Source of the DNA: Leifsonia xyli
Lineage (GTDB): Bacteria; Actinomycetota; Actinomycetes; Actinomycetales; Microbacteriaceae
Assembly (NCBI GenBank): GCA_003243275.1
Contig: QFQR01000005.1
Coordinates: 1 to 64,000 of the forward strand
Direction: 5' to 3'
Length of the DNA stretch: 64,000 nucleotides
Under the pieces are notes generated by a model that saw only the letters and a program-made list of their open reading frames with translations, searched no databases and was not told the origin of the DNA. The position numbers and the translations under genes are program-made. Of the stretch, positions 11,801 through 17,619 are shown in pieces; the stretch's first letter is position 1; each line of letters begins with the position of its first letter.

Positions 11801-14800
11801 GCGGCCCTTCTCGTCGGCGAGCGTCGTCGGCTTCAGCACCGAATAGAGATCGCCGCCGCTCTCGAGGTTCTGGAGCGCCGAGAGATCGCGCTTCGACCGG
11901 TCGGAGGCGAGCAGCGAGAAGACGGAGTTGCGCAGCCGCAGCGTCTCGCCGGCGCCGATCGTGATCGTCTGCGTGTCGAGGAAGGCGTCGTAGCCCCGCT
12001 TGAAGTCCGGATTGAAGTCGTCGCGGAATTTGCTCTCGACGATCTTGGTCTTGTACGAGGTGATGTCGTAGTTCTGGAAGCCCTGCTTGTTGATGAAGTC
12101 CATCGGCAGGGCGGTGCCGACGTCGGCGACCTTGTCGCCGAACGAGAATTCGGGCGTGACGAGCTGGAACGTGCCGCCGCCGCCGAAGCCGTGGCTGAGG
12201 ATCGTCGCGCCGGAATCGATCGCGACCTTGGCGGTGATCTTGTCCGGAACGATCGGCTCGACGAAGTTGACGTGCTGCGAGCGGACGAAAAGACCCGGAA
12301 ATTCGGTCGCGCCGCTGAGATAGTTGACCTCGCTGATCAGCGCGAGGTCGCCGCCCTTCGCCGACGTGTCGACGTTCCCCTCGCGGTCGATGCGGCCGCC
12401 GCCCGACACGTCGAGCGTCGCGCCGGCGTTGACCTTCACGCTGCCACTGATGTCGCGAACCTTGGTCGGGTCGCCGACGCCGGTGTTCGCCACGCCCTGG
12501 CCGGCGTAGAGCAGGATCGAGCCGCCGTCGAGATAGGCCCCGCCCGCGGCCTCGCCGTCCGCCTTCTTGTAGTCGTTGACCCACTTGCCGCGGACCGAGA
12601 TCGTCCCGTTGATGACGATGTCGTAGGGCGAGTAGTCTTCGTAGGGGATGTCGAAGTTGGTCTGGAGCGCGTCGGAGCCGGCCGTCTCCAGCGCGACCAC
12701 GCCGGACGCCGCCTGGATCTTGCCGTCGACGCGGATCGAGCCGCCGGAGGCCGCGGTGAACAGGCCGCCGTCCGCGAGCTTCACCGTCGCTTTCTTGTCG
12801 ACGACGATGTCGCCGCCGCGGGCGATCTCGATCTGCCCGAAGCCGGCCTCGTTCAGCATGTCGGCCGAGATGTAGGTCGTCGCGATGCGGTCTTTCGACA
12901 ACGCGGACTTCTTGCTGCGCGGGCCGACCGGACCGTGCGCCTCGCCGGTCTCGGTGACCGGCAGGGTCTTGTCGATGTCGCCGAAGTCGCGGCCGTAGCC
13001 GATCGGGCCGTCGAGTTCCGGCATGTCCTCGCCGTCGACGATCCTGACCTCGCCGATGTCGGCGCCGCCGCTGAAGTCGCTGCCGATGCGGATCGCGCCC
13101 GCGACCGGCATCTCCGAGCCCGCGCCCTGGACCGCGCGCTGGTCCCAGTCGATCGCGCTCGCGCCGGAGCCTTCCGTGGCGTCGCGCCGCTGGCGCTCGC
13201 CCACGATGACGCCGGCCTTGACCCCGCCCTCGAACACCAGGACGTCGCCCGCGAGATCGAGCGTGCCGGCGTCGCGGCCTTCCGTGTAGGCCTCCTCGAT
13301 CCGGTAGTTCGGCCGCAGCGTCGACTGGTAGGACCGCGAGACGCCCCAGCGGTCGTGGTAACGCGTGAAGCCGGCCGCGAAGCCGACGAAGCTCATCTTG
13401 AGCGGATCGGCCTCGGAGATGTCGTAGACGCGCCCGTCCGCGCCGACGAGCTGCGTCGTGCGCACGGCGCCGCCCTCGTAGCGCACCGAGCCGCCCGAGA
13501 TGTCGATGAGCGCGCCCTTCTCGACGATGGTGTCGGAGACGCGGGTTCCGCCCAGCGTGTCGCCGGCGTTCCTGAGCGCCGCGAACTGCACGTTGCCGCC
13601 GCGCGTCAGGAGTTCGGAGGCCGTCACGCCGACCTGCGCGTAGTAGCTCGCGGCGTCGACCAGCGGCGAGCCGATCCACGCGACGCCGTCCTCGCGCACG
13701 CCGGACTTGCGCGGATCGACGTAGATCAGCGCGCCGTTGAGGAAGCTCTCGCGCAGCTCCGGGCTGTCGGCGAGCTCGTTGCCCTTGAGCGGTCCGATCC
13801 GGATGGCGTTGCGGCTCGCGGGCACGAGGACGTCGGTGAGGCCCGAGACGTCGATCACCGCGCCGCTCTCGACGAGGATGCGCTGGCCGCCCTCGATGTC
13901 GCGCCCGTTCTGGGAGACGTCCACGACCGGCCCGAACACGACGTCGCCGCCGGGGGCGACGACGAGCGCGCCCGAGCCGACATAGTAGCCGATCTCGATC
14001 CGCGAGGCCTTGAAGTTCGCGATCGACTCCGCGTCGAGCGGCACGGTTTCGGGATCTGTGTCCGCGAGGATCGTGGTGACGCTGCCGGGCATCGCGCGGT
14101 CGATCGCGATGTAGCCGTTGCGCGACACGCTCGTCGTCGCGCGCAACACGCCGGCGTTCTCGGTCAGGCGGATCGAGCCTCGGGGCGTCTCGATGAGGCC
14201 GGTGTTGCGGCCGAAGATCTCGCCGAGGTCGTCGTTGACGTGGCGCGTTACGCCGTCGGCGTCGACATAGTCGAGGCTGCCATCGAAGCCGGGCGTGATC
14301 TTGCCCGTGGGACCGAAGCCCGCGACGCCGCGATAGTAGGCGCTGTTGCCGTCCTTGCCGCTGCCGTCGGAGGCGATGAGCGAGGCGCCCCAGGCGGCGA
14401 CCAGCGAGACGTTGCCCGCGGGAGCGAGGATGTGGCCGGCGTTCTCGACCCGCGTCGAGTTGAGCAGCGCGAAGCCGCCTTCGCCGAGCGTGATCTTCGC
14501 GCCCTGTTCGACGAACACGCCGCCGGTCGGCGCGTCGTTCTCGCGCGCGACCTCGCGCCGGCCGTCGGCCAGCACGACGTTGTCGTAATAGGGCATGAAC
14601 TCCGAATAGACGTCGCGCTCGACGTCGGTCTTCAGCGAGTCGCGGACGCCGAGCAGGCCGTATTGCAGGAATTCGAGGTTGCGCTCGACCAGCGTCAGCG
14701 CCTCGAACTGGTTGTTGAGCTTGTTGGTCGGATCAGGCGTCCCGACGAAGCGGAATCCGCGGCCGATCTCGGCTGTCGTGACGACGAGCGAGTTGGTGCG

Positions 14801-15505
14801 GATCTGGCTGCCGGCGCCGAAGATGACGCCGTTCTGGTTCATGATCAGGACGGTGCCGTCCGCCTTGATCGAGCCTAGGATCTGCGACGGCTTCAGCGCG
14901 GCGGTCCGGCGGCCGTTCTCGTCGAGGCCGCCCACGATGCGGTTCAGGACGACCCAGTCCTTGTTGCCGTCCTGGTCGAAGACGAGGGTCGTGTCCTTGC
15001 CGACGTTGAACGTCTCCCAGGACAGGATCGCCCGCGACTTGATCTGCTCGATCAGGACTTCGCGATGGTTCCCGTCGATGGTCTCGACGGGCATCTTCGC
15101 GCCGTCCCAGGTCTCGAGCCCGGTCGGATCGAGGTCGGCCGAGCGGGGTTCCTTCACCGCCGGGTTCAGTCCGCCCTTGCGCAGGCCGTCCGGCACGGGC
15201 TTCGGCCGCGACTTCGCCGCGTCGCGCGCCGCCTTCTGGATGTCCTTCATGGACTGGACGGCGCGGGTGACGCGCGACAGCGCGTCCCGTCCGCGCAAGG
15301 CGGCGTCCTGCGACTGCCGGTTCTGGGTCGCGGCGGCCGCCGCCGCGGCCGCGGCCGGGGAGGGGCTTCCTGGACCGCCGTTGAGGGGACGGGCGAGGGT
15401 CGCGGCGTTCGACGCCGCGAGCGCCGCGACGCTCACGCCGACGAGCAGCCACGCACGGTTCGACGGCCGGCGGCCGCGCTTCAGCCCGCTCGAAGTTCCG
15501 CCCAT
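2855..15505 (-). CDS. Giant two-partner-secretion exoprotein (filamentous haemagglutinin type), 4216 residues
   Basis: This is the TpsA partner of a type Vb system: a beta-helical protein moved across the outer membrane by TpsB. An extended signal peptide covers about residues 1-40 and is followed by an alanine run. The TPS secretion domain, about residues 125-260, shows WVVLNRIVGG, ILGSIKADGTVLIMNQNGVI and FGAGSQI; NQNG stands where the canonical NPNG lies. The rest is repetitive (GG.D.S.GG.I, VTLAAG, AGRDI segments), as expected of a long parallel beta-helix. The last 13 residues hold a cysteine pair (4204 and 4211, CPPDQPDC). ATG 15505 follows a GGGGGAGA ribosome site 31 bp after the YbjN-like gene. 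The adhesive or other surface function is inferred; the substrate is unknown. Confidence 0.9.
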   Translation of the reverse strand: MGGTSSGLKRGRRPSNRAWLLVGVSVAALAASNAATLARPLNGGPGSPSPAAAAAAAAATQNRQSQDAALRGRDALSRVTRAVQSMKDIQKAARDAAKSRPKPVPDGLRKGGLNPAVKEPRSADLDPTGLETWDGAKMPVETIDGNHREVLIEQIKSRAILSWETFNVGKDTTLVFDQDGNKDWVVLNRIVGGLDENGRRTAALKPSQILGSIKADGTVLIMNQNGVIFGAGSQIRTNSLVVTTAEIGRGFRFVGTPDPTNKLNNQFEALTLVERNLEFLQYGLLGVRDSLKTDVERDVYSEFMPYYDNVVLADGRREVARENDAPTGGVFVEQGAKITLGEGGFALLNSTRVENAGHILAPAGNVSLVAAWGASLIASDGSGKDGNSAYYRGVAGFGPTGKITPGFDGSLDYVDADGVTRHVNDDLGEIFGRNTGLIETPRGSIRLTENAGVLRATTSVSRNGYIAIDRAMPGSVTTILADTDPETVPLDAESIANFKASRIEIGYYVGSGALVVAPGGDVVFGPVVDVSQNGRDIEGGQRILVESGAVIDVSGLTDVLVPASRNAIRIGPLKGNELADSPELRESFLNGALIYVDPRKSGVREDGVAWIGSPLVDAASYYAQVGVTASELLTRGGNVQFAALRNAGDTLGGTRVSDTIVEKGALIDISGGSVRYEGGAVRTTQLVGADGRVYDISEADPLKMSFVGFAAGFTRYHDRWGVSRSYQSTLRPNYRIEEAYTEGRDAGTLDLAGDVLVFEGGVKAGVIVGERQRRDATEGSGASAIDWDQRAVQGAGSEMPVAGAIRIGSDFSGGADIGEVRIVDGEDMPELDGPIGYGRDFGDIDKTLPVTETGEAHGPVGPRSKKSALSKDRIATTYISADMLNEAGFGQIEIARGGDIVVDKKATVKLADGGLFTAASGGSIRVDGKIQAASGVVALETAGSDALQTNFDIPYEDYSPYDIVINGTISVRGKWVNDYKKADGEAAGGAYLDGGSILLYAGQGVANTGVGDPTKVRDISGSVKVNAGATLDVSGGGRIDREGNVDTSAKGGDLALISEVNYLSGATEFPGLFVRSQHVNFVEPIVPDKITAKVAIDSGATILSHGFGGGGTFQLVTPEFSFGDKVADVGTALPMDFINKQGFQNYDITSYKTKIVESKFRDDFNPDFKRGYDAFLDTQTITIGAGETLRLRNSVFSLLASDRSKRDLSALQNLESGGDLYSVLKPTTLADEKGRDNAYYRAPVNLSFGGSIELKVAEGGKILGEAGATITAPRLINEGLIRIRGGHIVQRSTLPQPIADEGRSVRDPYDGLVARGDGTYRETDLSNVTDETGRRLTNAEAYVGYLLGELAGDVGVELREGSVTDLSGVSLRDPLARKRDAAGETVSDGRIVSGGSITLAPEADRVKGFKLYPGNDYSRFAGNGYKDNTNFKKSLGLKLVAEKGSKLDLDGARDVYRRAPSDGSVTPAKPIPTRVWSDAGAIHAPNGATLTGADIEAHGGAKHARGGTLEIGDLVLTQADTATPLANTVSADMIEASGFDMLQARGSVTTIGDVDLELGRAFFLTSHEIVDQTGQGAIRDPQLFADIGTGGSLSISAGYIRLEGYADTVDAVTGAAGSGSVTLSGDQIDVVGAVRFNETVGSATLRSKGDVRLIGQSDVNRRLPTDAIGSIVFSDAIGMHLAAGGDLTISADRVYPATGTTARVTSAGQDSTIRFERDGGAKPKTPYSAGANLTVQATHIEQNGALFTPHGQLTLGSNEAILGDLDANGDRIVIAPATETVTLGDGSLTSVSGGTIRIPYGVTTDLTEYYFAPGGDDALEQTPEKRLTLGGGEVVMEDGATIDVSGGGDVFAYEFIPGTGGSRDVLDRLNVDEFSSNGGLTYPDGRQIYAIVPGLSEAQVAAFDPYFSTGYDELGQPSMAGTRVYLEGGAGLKAGWYTLLPAKYAVLPGGLRIVEQSGGPGLASAAATTLADGTIRVSGRYGQLGSRDWRWRRFDVQTQTTFLKYSNIALTSAQATFAARAAEAGEPTPRLPLDAGALVFDARTKLDLGGTVDSTPGKNGRGVTVDVGGSAIYVVADPSAITLRDGTVLADGAVVREIGGKLVLCSDAASACEAGSAERLSDVAPLLVSADDLTRLGAESLLIGGTRATQADGDVEIRTTAHRLVVANDENSALAAPEILLAVGLGQNELVNANGEAVDPNDPGATVTRDVRDGPAKALIVAEGAVIEARGEVRDPSTADYVAAGGWVGRPYSATDAGSGYHRSSVGAFLRVANGPERIIRRDDSTLDAPETETKRPDLVARYERRYAVDLSVGAGARISGQSVLADVGTYRNPTLLTGTGGLAWKPAATLSIDAASITARTLNLGAGEIALTDGVVDRGVLALSHDFLDGLKGGGASRLSLVSRDGIGIDGGVWSFGELALNAPGVESRDGGDVTIEAKTLEFGNAGDAAKACEACGNAALTVKAGEIVVGAGSVVLDGFGGGVSLGASAGLFAHGDGGIDVGTADLTIDAPIIADRASPNADATLTTIVPTEAAFRAGGAVRIVNSSDADLKDFERTPGAILRIEGASVSIEGTRLSASAGLVDIRATSGDVTLGRGALIEAPGYEKTFATVKRSAPAGSMRLASDHGDVTIGAGSRVDVGGTVGKAGSLALVAQEGDVRIRGEIDGRAKEGNASILVDAGGAFDLDAFAALAAERNFDGRVAVFSGAGDLTLGAGSTIRAESLTLGADGGAVDVAGFIDTRGINGGDVSLFGQTGVRLRDGATIDTGATGYAASDSRRARSGSVTIAVGDKGSIALDEGSVIDVAADRTEGRLVSVRREGKTYCRYVAADQGGSVSLRAPVIEAEGGDRVDVTSNGRVTGAHEIVLEAYKTWDLDAIADSGEFVGVKRDENGGVVLDVREGLDTLVYDARTGEVSVVDAGSGVNLLGDRGDGTVASYIQDFDLSASYAGLGGLASKSNFHARPGVELRSAGDVTFASNWNLAAGTVDVTAATADGVMAIDPTVGKAAVVFGREADLIRNYTAMTYRVGGSALGEAGAIAIRAAGDLTVEGTISDGFFQFRNQTDETFLPLAMAGRRPATAPFSAAANSAAALGDDAAGSAELFPLIDGEAMGSFSLSFAAGADLGSADASRVVAGASGDFSVVGLHSYKATSASKPASTRTAYYRNLIRTGAGSIDVAAAGSIDLRGEEDPIFVRTTDDKLVTDRQAFGDPRQIGGAAIYSAGRRASLEPIVMTDANGRAITLDPTSLLPTSNPLRDSLPSFVYGANAAFQRSFGPAGVLVGDLAFAEDGGDVTLSAGLDVLGRRDLARSTIAEGSNPNVSIYKTFMADYEPWRQGHVGQDAAIRINASGFYDGVGALAGGDVTVEAGRDLSDLTTVATTSVASAATSGRGSATKALLTFGSGDVVVTAGRDVLGGRVDVASGEGVVSAARSVASAGNISNNAFNVVENALRLRLSDATIDVSAGRGVDLQGLAALGAYSAQDQNSLGFYSAIAGVSIEANADVLVRNERDVIFGTLSVWPGSFRAVTTGGDLELRRTDTVPTAAGGDTQILMAPSPVGQLELLAAGDIAPATLAMSDADPGLLPGLFGSGQVADFLIEPEFRTVNVFEFPNLRPDATESEQRRQHSETPLHGDDENPVLISAGRDIAGVILSTPKETRVSAGRDILDMAFFGQNLDDADVTRVVAGRDIVASSSLVGARTLLSNGQLGQPGAPRATLQGNTFLIGGPGSFYLEAGRNAGPFLNSATVTPFEDDPNSSDSSVLQRGAQVSFGGGVLSVGDESNPWLSPDGANVTVMFGVGKGVAWDAFRDAYLDPANFAKLDDVLFVSGDRARPVYGPKLITWMKEHAAGELAEEAGGGEVDYAVAYRAFKGLEDLRQRNFLSDVYFGELSATADPSGPSYQQYQRGYRAVNTLFPGDLGYTVNDLTGGSNGANKQVHTGDLDLRLATIQTSRGGDIRVFGPGGRVLAGSVVRTAQQIARRNYGGAALYEALKVGAQPPLSIDAIPAGYEGLLTVRGGTIYTFTDGDVLLNQSRLFTQGGGDIVMWSSNGDLNGGEGPKTSSNFPPVVVDTDYNGYSVEDRRGSATGAGIAAFQPSPDVEAPDVFLIAPRGTVDAGAAGIRVAGNINIAAETVANADNISVGGASVGVPQVAVAPLGALTAAASAEANADAAAPGQDGASDQASIIIVEVLGYGGGDGKDCPPDQPDCKAETQ

Positions 15506-15536
15506 GTCCCCGTCTCCCCCTGGAGGCGTTTCGTCG

Positions 15537-15992
15537 TCAGGCCGCGGCGGCGCCGGGCCGCTGCGCGTCGGCCGGCTTTCCGCCGGCGCGCAGGAACTCC
15601 GTCAGCGCCTCGACGAGGCGGTTCCAGATCTCGAACTGCGCGGCGAGATGGGCGGGCGCGACGCCGCCCGAGAGCGAGGCGTCGAAGTCGAGGATCAGCG
15701 CCGCGCCTTCCAGCCGGAGACGGCCGAAGCGGCGGCTGTTGTTGAAGTCGTTGAGGAGCGCGAGGTCGATCTCGCCCTCGACCCGGATCGCGGTCACGAA
15801 GCGGAAGTCGGCCGCGCCGTCCTCGCCGTCCGGTGCGGGATTGCCGAGGCGGATCTCGAAGCCGAGCCCGTTGGTCGCCGACTGCAGCCGGCGCACGCCG
15901 TCGCCGTCGGTCGCGATCGCGGCGCGGAAACCCAGCGCCTGGGCCATGTCGCGCAGCGAGTCGATCGTCGCCGCATGAATGAGGTCGGTCAT
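15537..15992 (-). CDS. YbjN / type III chaperone-like small protein
   Basis: A 151-residue cytoplasmic protein with no signal peptide. Its pattern (FEIRLGNP, then FRFVTAIRVEGEIDLALLND, NSRRFGRLRLEGAALILDFD, and a helical end with FEIWNRLVEALTEFL) matches the YbjN/SicP-like fold. Some members of that fold act as secretion chaperones. ATG 15992 overlaps the prolyl isomerase stop as ATGA, and tpsA follows 31 bp downstream. Its position directly in front of the giant exoprotein suggests it helps keep TpsA export-competent. That role is inferred from context. Confidence 0.65.
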   Translation of the reverse strand: MTDLIHAATIDSLRDMAQALGFRAAIATDGDGVRRLQSATNGLGFEIRLGNPAPDGEDGAADFRFVTAIRVEGEIDLALLNDFNNSRRFGRLRLEGAALILDFDASLSGGVAPAHLAAQFEIWNRLVEALTEFLRAGGKPADAQRPGAAAA

Positions 15993-16954
15993 CGCGCGGC
16001 TCCTTCGCCTTGTTGCGGCGCCATCCGGTTGAGGGCGAGTTCGTTGATCGCGGCTGGGTTCTTGCGCACGAGGTCCTGCACCACGACGCGGCGGAGCTGC
16101 GCGGCGCGCTCCTGCCTGAGCCGCGCGGCGAGCTGGTCGCGCACCTCCGAGACGGGGCGGACGCCCGCGGGCTTCGTGTCGACGAGCTTCAGCACGTGCC
16201 AGCCGTCGTCGAGCTTGAGCGGCGTCGAGACCGCTCCCTTGTCGAGGCCCAGAACCGCGTCGCGGATGTCGGGCTTGAGCTGGGTTTCGGCGACCCAGCC
16301 GATCGCGTCGGCGCGGTCGCCCGCCTCCCGGCCTTCCGCCTCGATACGGGCGGCGGAGACGAAGTCCGCGCCGGGCTTTCCGACGCGCGCCATGATCGCG
16401 TCGAGCCGCGCCTTGGCCTTGTCCTCGCCGCCCGGCGCGACGGCCACGAAGATCTGCGCGATCTCGAACTGGCGGGGCGTCAGGAACGCGGTCTTGTTGG
16501 CGTCGTAGAGCGCCTGCACCTCGGCGTCGGAGGGATACGAGGCCGGGGGCTGCGAGGCGTCTTCGAGATAGCTGTCGATGACGGCCTCGCGGCGGAGGCG
16601 CTCGAGCTTCGCGGCGACGTCGGGCCGCTGCTCCCACTTCTTCGACAGCGCCTCGTTCAGAACCACCTCGTTGACCAGATAGGCGCGCACGAGCTGGGCG
16701 AGGGCGGCGGGGTCCGCCCCCACCGCGGCGCGGTCGCGGGAGGGAAGCTGCGCGACGAAGCCGCGGACCTCGCCGACCGTCACGTCGCGCGTTCCGACGC
16801 GCGCCACCACGTCGCCGTCGCCGGCGGCGGGAGCGGCCTGGGCGACGGGCTGCGCGGCGGCGGTCTTCTGCGCGGGCTGCTTCGGCGGCGTCTGCGCCTG
16901 GGCGGCGCCTGCCAGCGCGAGGCAGGCGAGCGCGGCGGCGGCGCGGAGAGGCAT
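15989..16954 (-). CDS. Periplasmic parvulin-type peptidyl-prolyl isomerase (PpiC/SurA-like)
   Basis: A 321-residue protein from ATG 16954. It has a signal peptide (PLRAAAALACLALAGAAQA), a SurA-like N-terminal helical region (RAYLVNEVVLNEALSKKW) and a rotamase domain (about 170-280: FEIAQIFVAV, AIGWVAETQLKPDIRDAV, VSTPLKLDDGWHVLKLVDTK). It would fold or hold outer-membrane and secreted proteins in the periplasm, here most likely TpsA, TpsB or the porin. Upstream in the same frame are four 15-bp repeats, each beginning GTGAA and encoding VNAPQ. The first GTG overlaps the preceding gene's stop, so an N-terminal extension of about 22 residues is possible. I prefer the ATG because it directly starts the signal peptide. 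Confidence 0.85.
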   Translation of the reverse strand: MPLRAAAALACLALAGAAQAQTPPKQPAQKTAAAQPVAQAAPAAGDGDVVARVGTRDVTVGEVRGFVAQLPSRDRAAVGADPAALAQLVRAYLVNEVVLNEALSKKWEQRPDVAAKLERLRREAVIDSYLEDASQPPASYPSDAEVQALYDANKTAFLTPRQFEIAQIFVAVAPGGEDKAKARLDAIMARVGKPGADFVSAARIEAEGREAGDRADAIGWVAETQLKPDIRDAVLGLDKGAVSTPLKLDDGWHVLKLVDTKPAGVRPVSEVRDQLAARLRQERAAQLRRVVVQDLVRKNPAAINELALNRMAPQQGEGAAR

Positions 16955-16960
16955 GGTCGT

Positions 16961-17020
16961 TCGCGGAGCGTTCACTTGCGGAGCATTCACTTGCGGGGCG
17001 TTCACTTGCGGGGCGTTCAC
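16961..17020 (-). repeat. Four tandem 15-bp repeats at a gene junction
   Basis: On the minus strand the unit GTGAACGCCCCGCAA occurs at 17020-17006 and 17005-16991, and as GTGAATGCTCCGCAA at 16990-16976. A last diverged copy, GTGAACGCTCCGCGA, lies at 16975-16961. Each copy offers an in-frame GTG and encodes VNAPQ. The first copy contains the TGA that ends the coiled-coil gene. The array sits exactly between that stop and the ATG of the prolyl isomerase, so copy number could tune translational coupling. Confidence 0.9.
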
Positions 17021-17616
17021 TTGGACAGTTCCTCGTCGAGGATCCGGTCGCCGTAGTCCTGAAGGACGTTCTGGACGTCGACGCGCTTGATCCCGGTCGC
17101 GGGCTCGCGGGCGAGCAGCCGGTCTGAGAAATGGACGTTGCGGTAACGGTCGAGCAGTTCGCGCCCGACCTTCGCGAGCCGCTGGTTGCGTTCCGTGCAG
17201 TTCTGGTTGCGGGCCTGGAAGTCCTTGGACTCCGCCTCGAACTTCGCGCGTTCGGCGTCCTTGGCGCGGGCGACGGTCGCCGCCTCGCCATAGGCGTCCT
17301 TCCACTTCTCGAGCGCGGCGTTGCGCTCCTCCAGCCGCGCGTTGAAGTCGGTCACGGCCTGGCGCTGGTCCTGGTCGGCCTTCTTCGCCTCGGCCTTGGC
17401 GGCGTCGAGGTCGGTCTGAAGCGTCTGGACCTTGCGCTCGGCCTCGGTCACGCGGGCGGTCAGCGCGTTGCGCTGATCCTCGAGCGAGCGCGTCTGCGCG
17501 ATCGCGCTGCGCAGCGCGTCGCGCAGGCGGTCGGTCTCGGAGGGCTGCTGGGCGCAGGCGGAGGATGCCGCGAGCGTCGCCGCAAGCCCCTGAGCGATGA
17601 GGGAAAATGCCCGCAT
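17017..17616 (-). CDS. Secreted coiled-coil protein of unknown function
   Basis: A 199-residue protein. It has a signal peptide (MRAFSLIAQGLAATLAASSA, cleavage near ACA-QQ) and a long charged coiled coil at about residues 25-150 (LRDALRSAIAQTRSLEDQRN, ARVTEAERKVQTLQTDLDAA). A shorter C-terminal part follows (RVDVQNVLQDYGDRILDEEL). It lies 3 bp after the porin gene and shares its stop region with the 15-bp repeat array, so it belongs to the TPS operon. Periplasmic location follows from the leader. A spacer or tether role like that of OmpH-type periplasmic coiled coils is only a guess; I do not recognise a named family. Confidence 0.75.
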   Translation of the reverse strand: MRAFSLIAQGLAATLAASSACAQQPSETDRLRDALRSAIAQTRSLEDQRNALTARVTEAERKVQTLQTDLDAAKAEAKKADQDQRQAVTDFNARLEERNAALEKWKDAYGEAATVARAKDAERAKFEAESKDFQARNQNCTERNQRLAKVGRELLDRYRNVHFSDRLLAREPATGIKRVDVQNVLQDYGDRILDEELSK

Positions 17617-17619
17617 GCG

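Noticed and set aside
8720..14878. 2052-codon open frame on the plus strand opposite tpsA, with other kilobase-long frames nearby
   Set aside because: Arg/Ala/Asp-rich composition and lack of any domain; it mirrors the codon periodicity of the GC-rich tpsA on the other strand, which has a clear TPS domain and leader.
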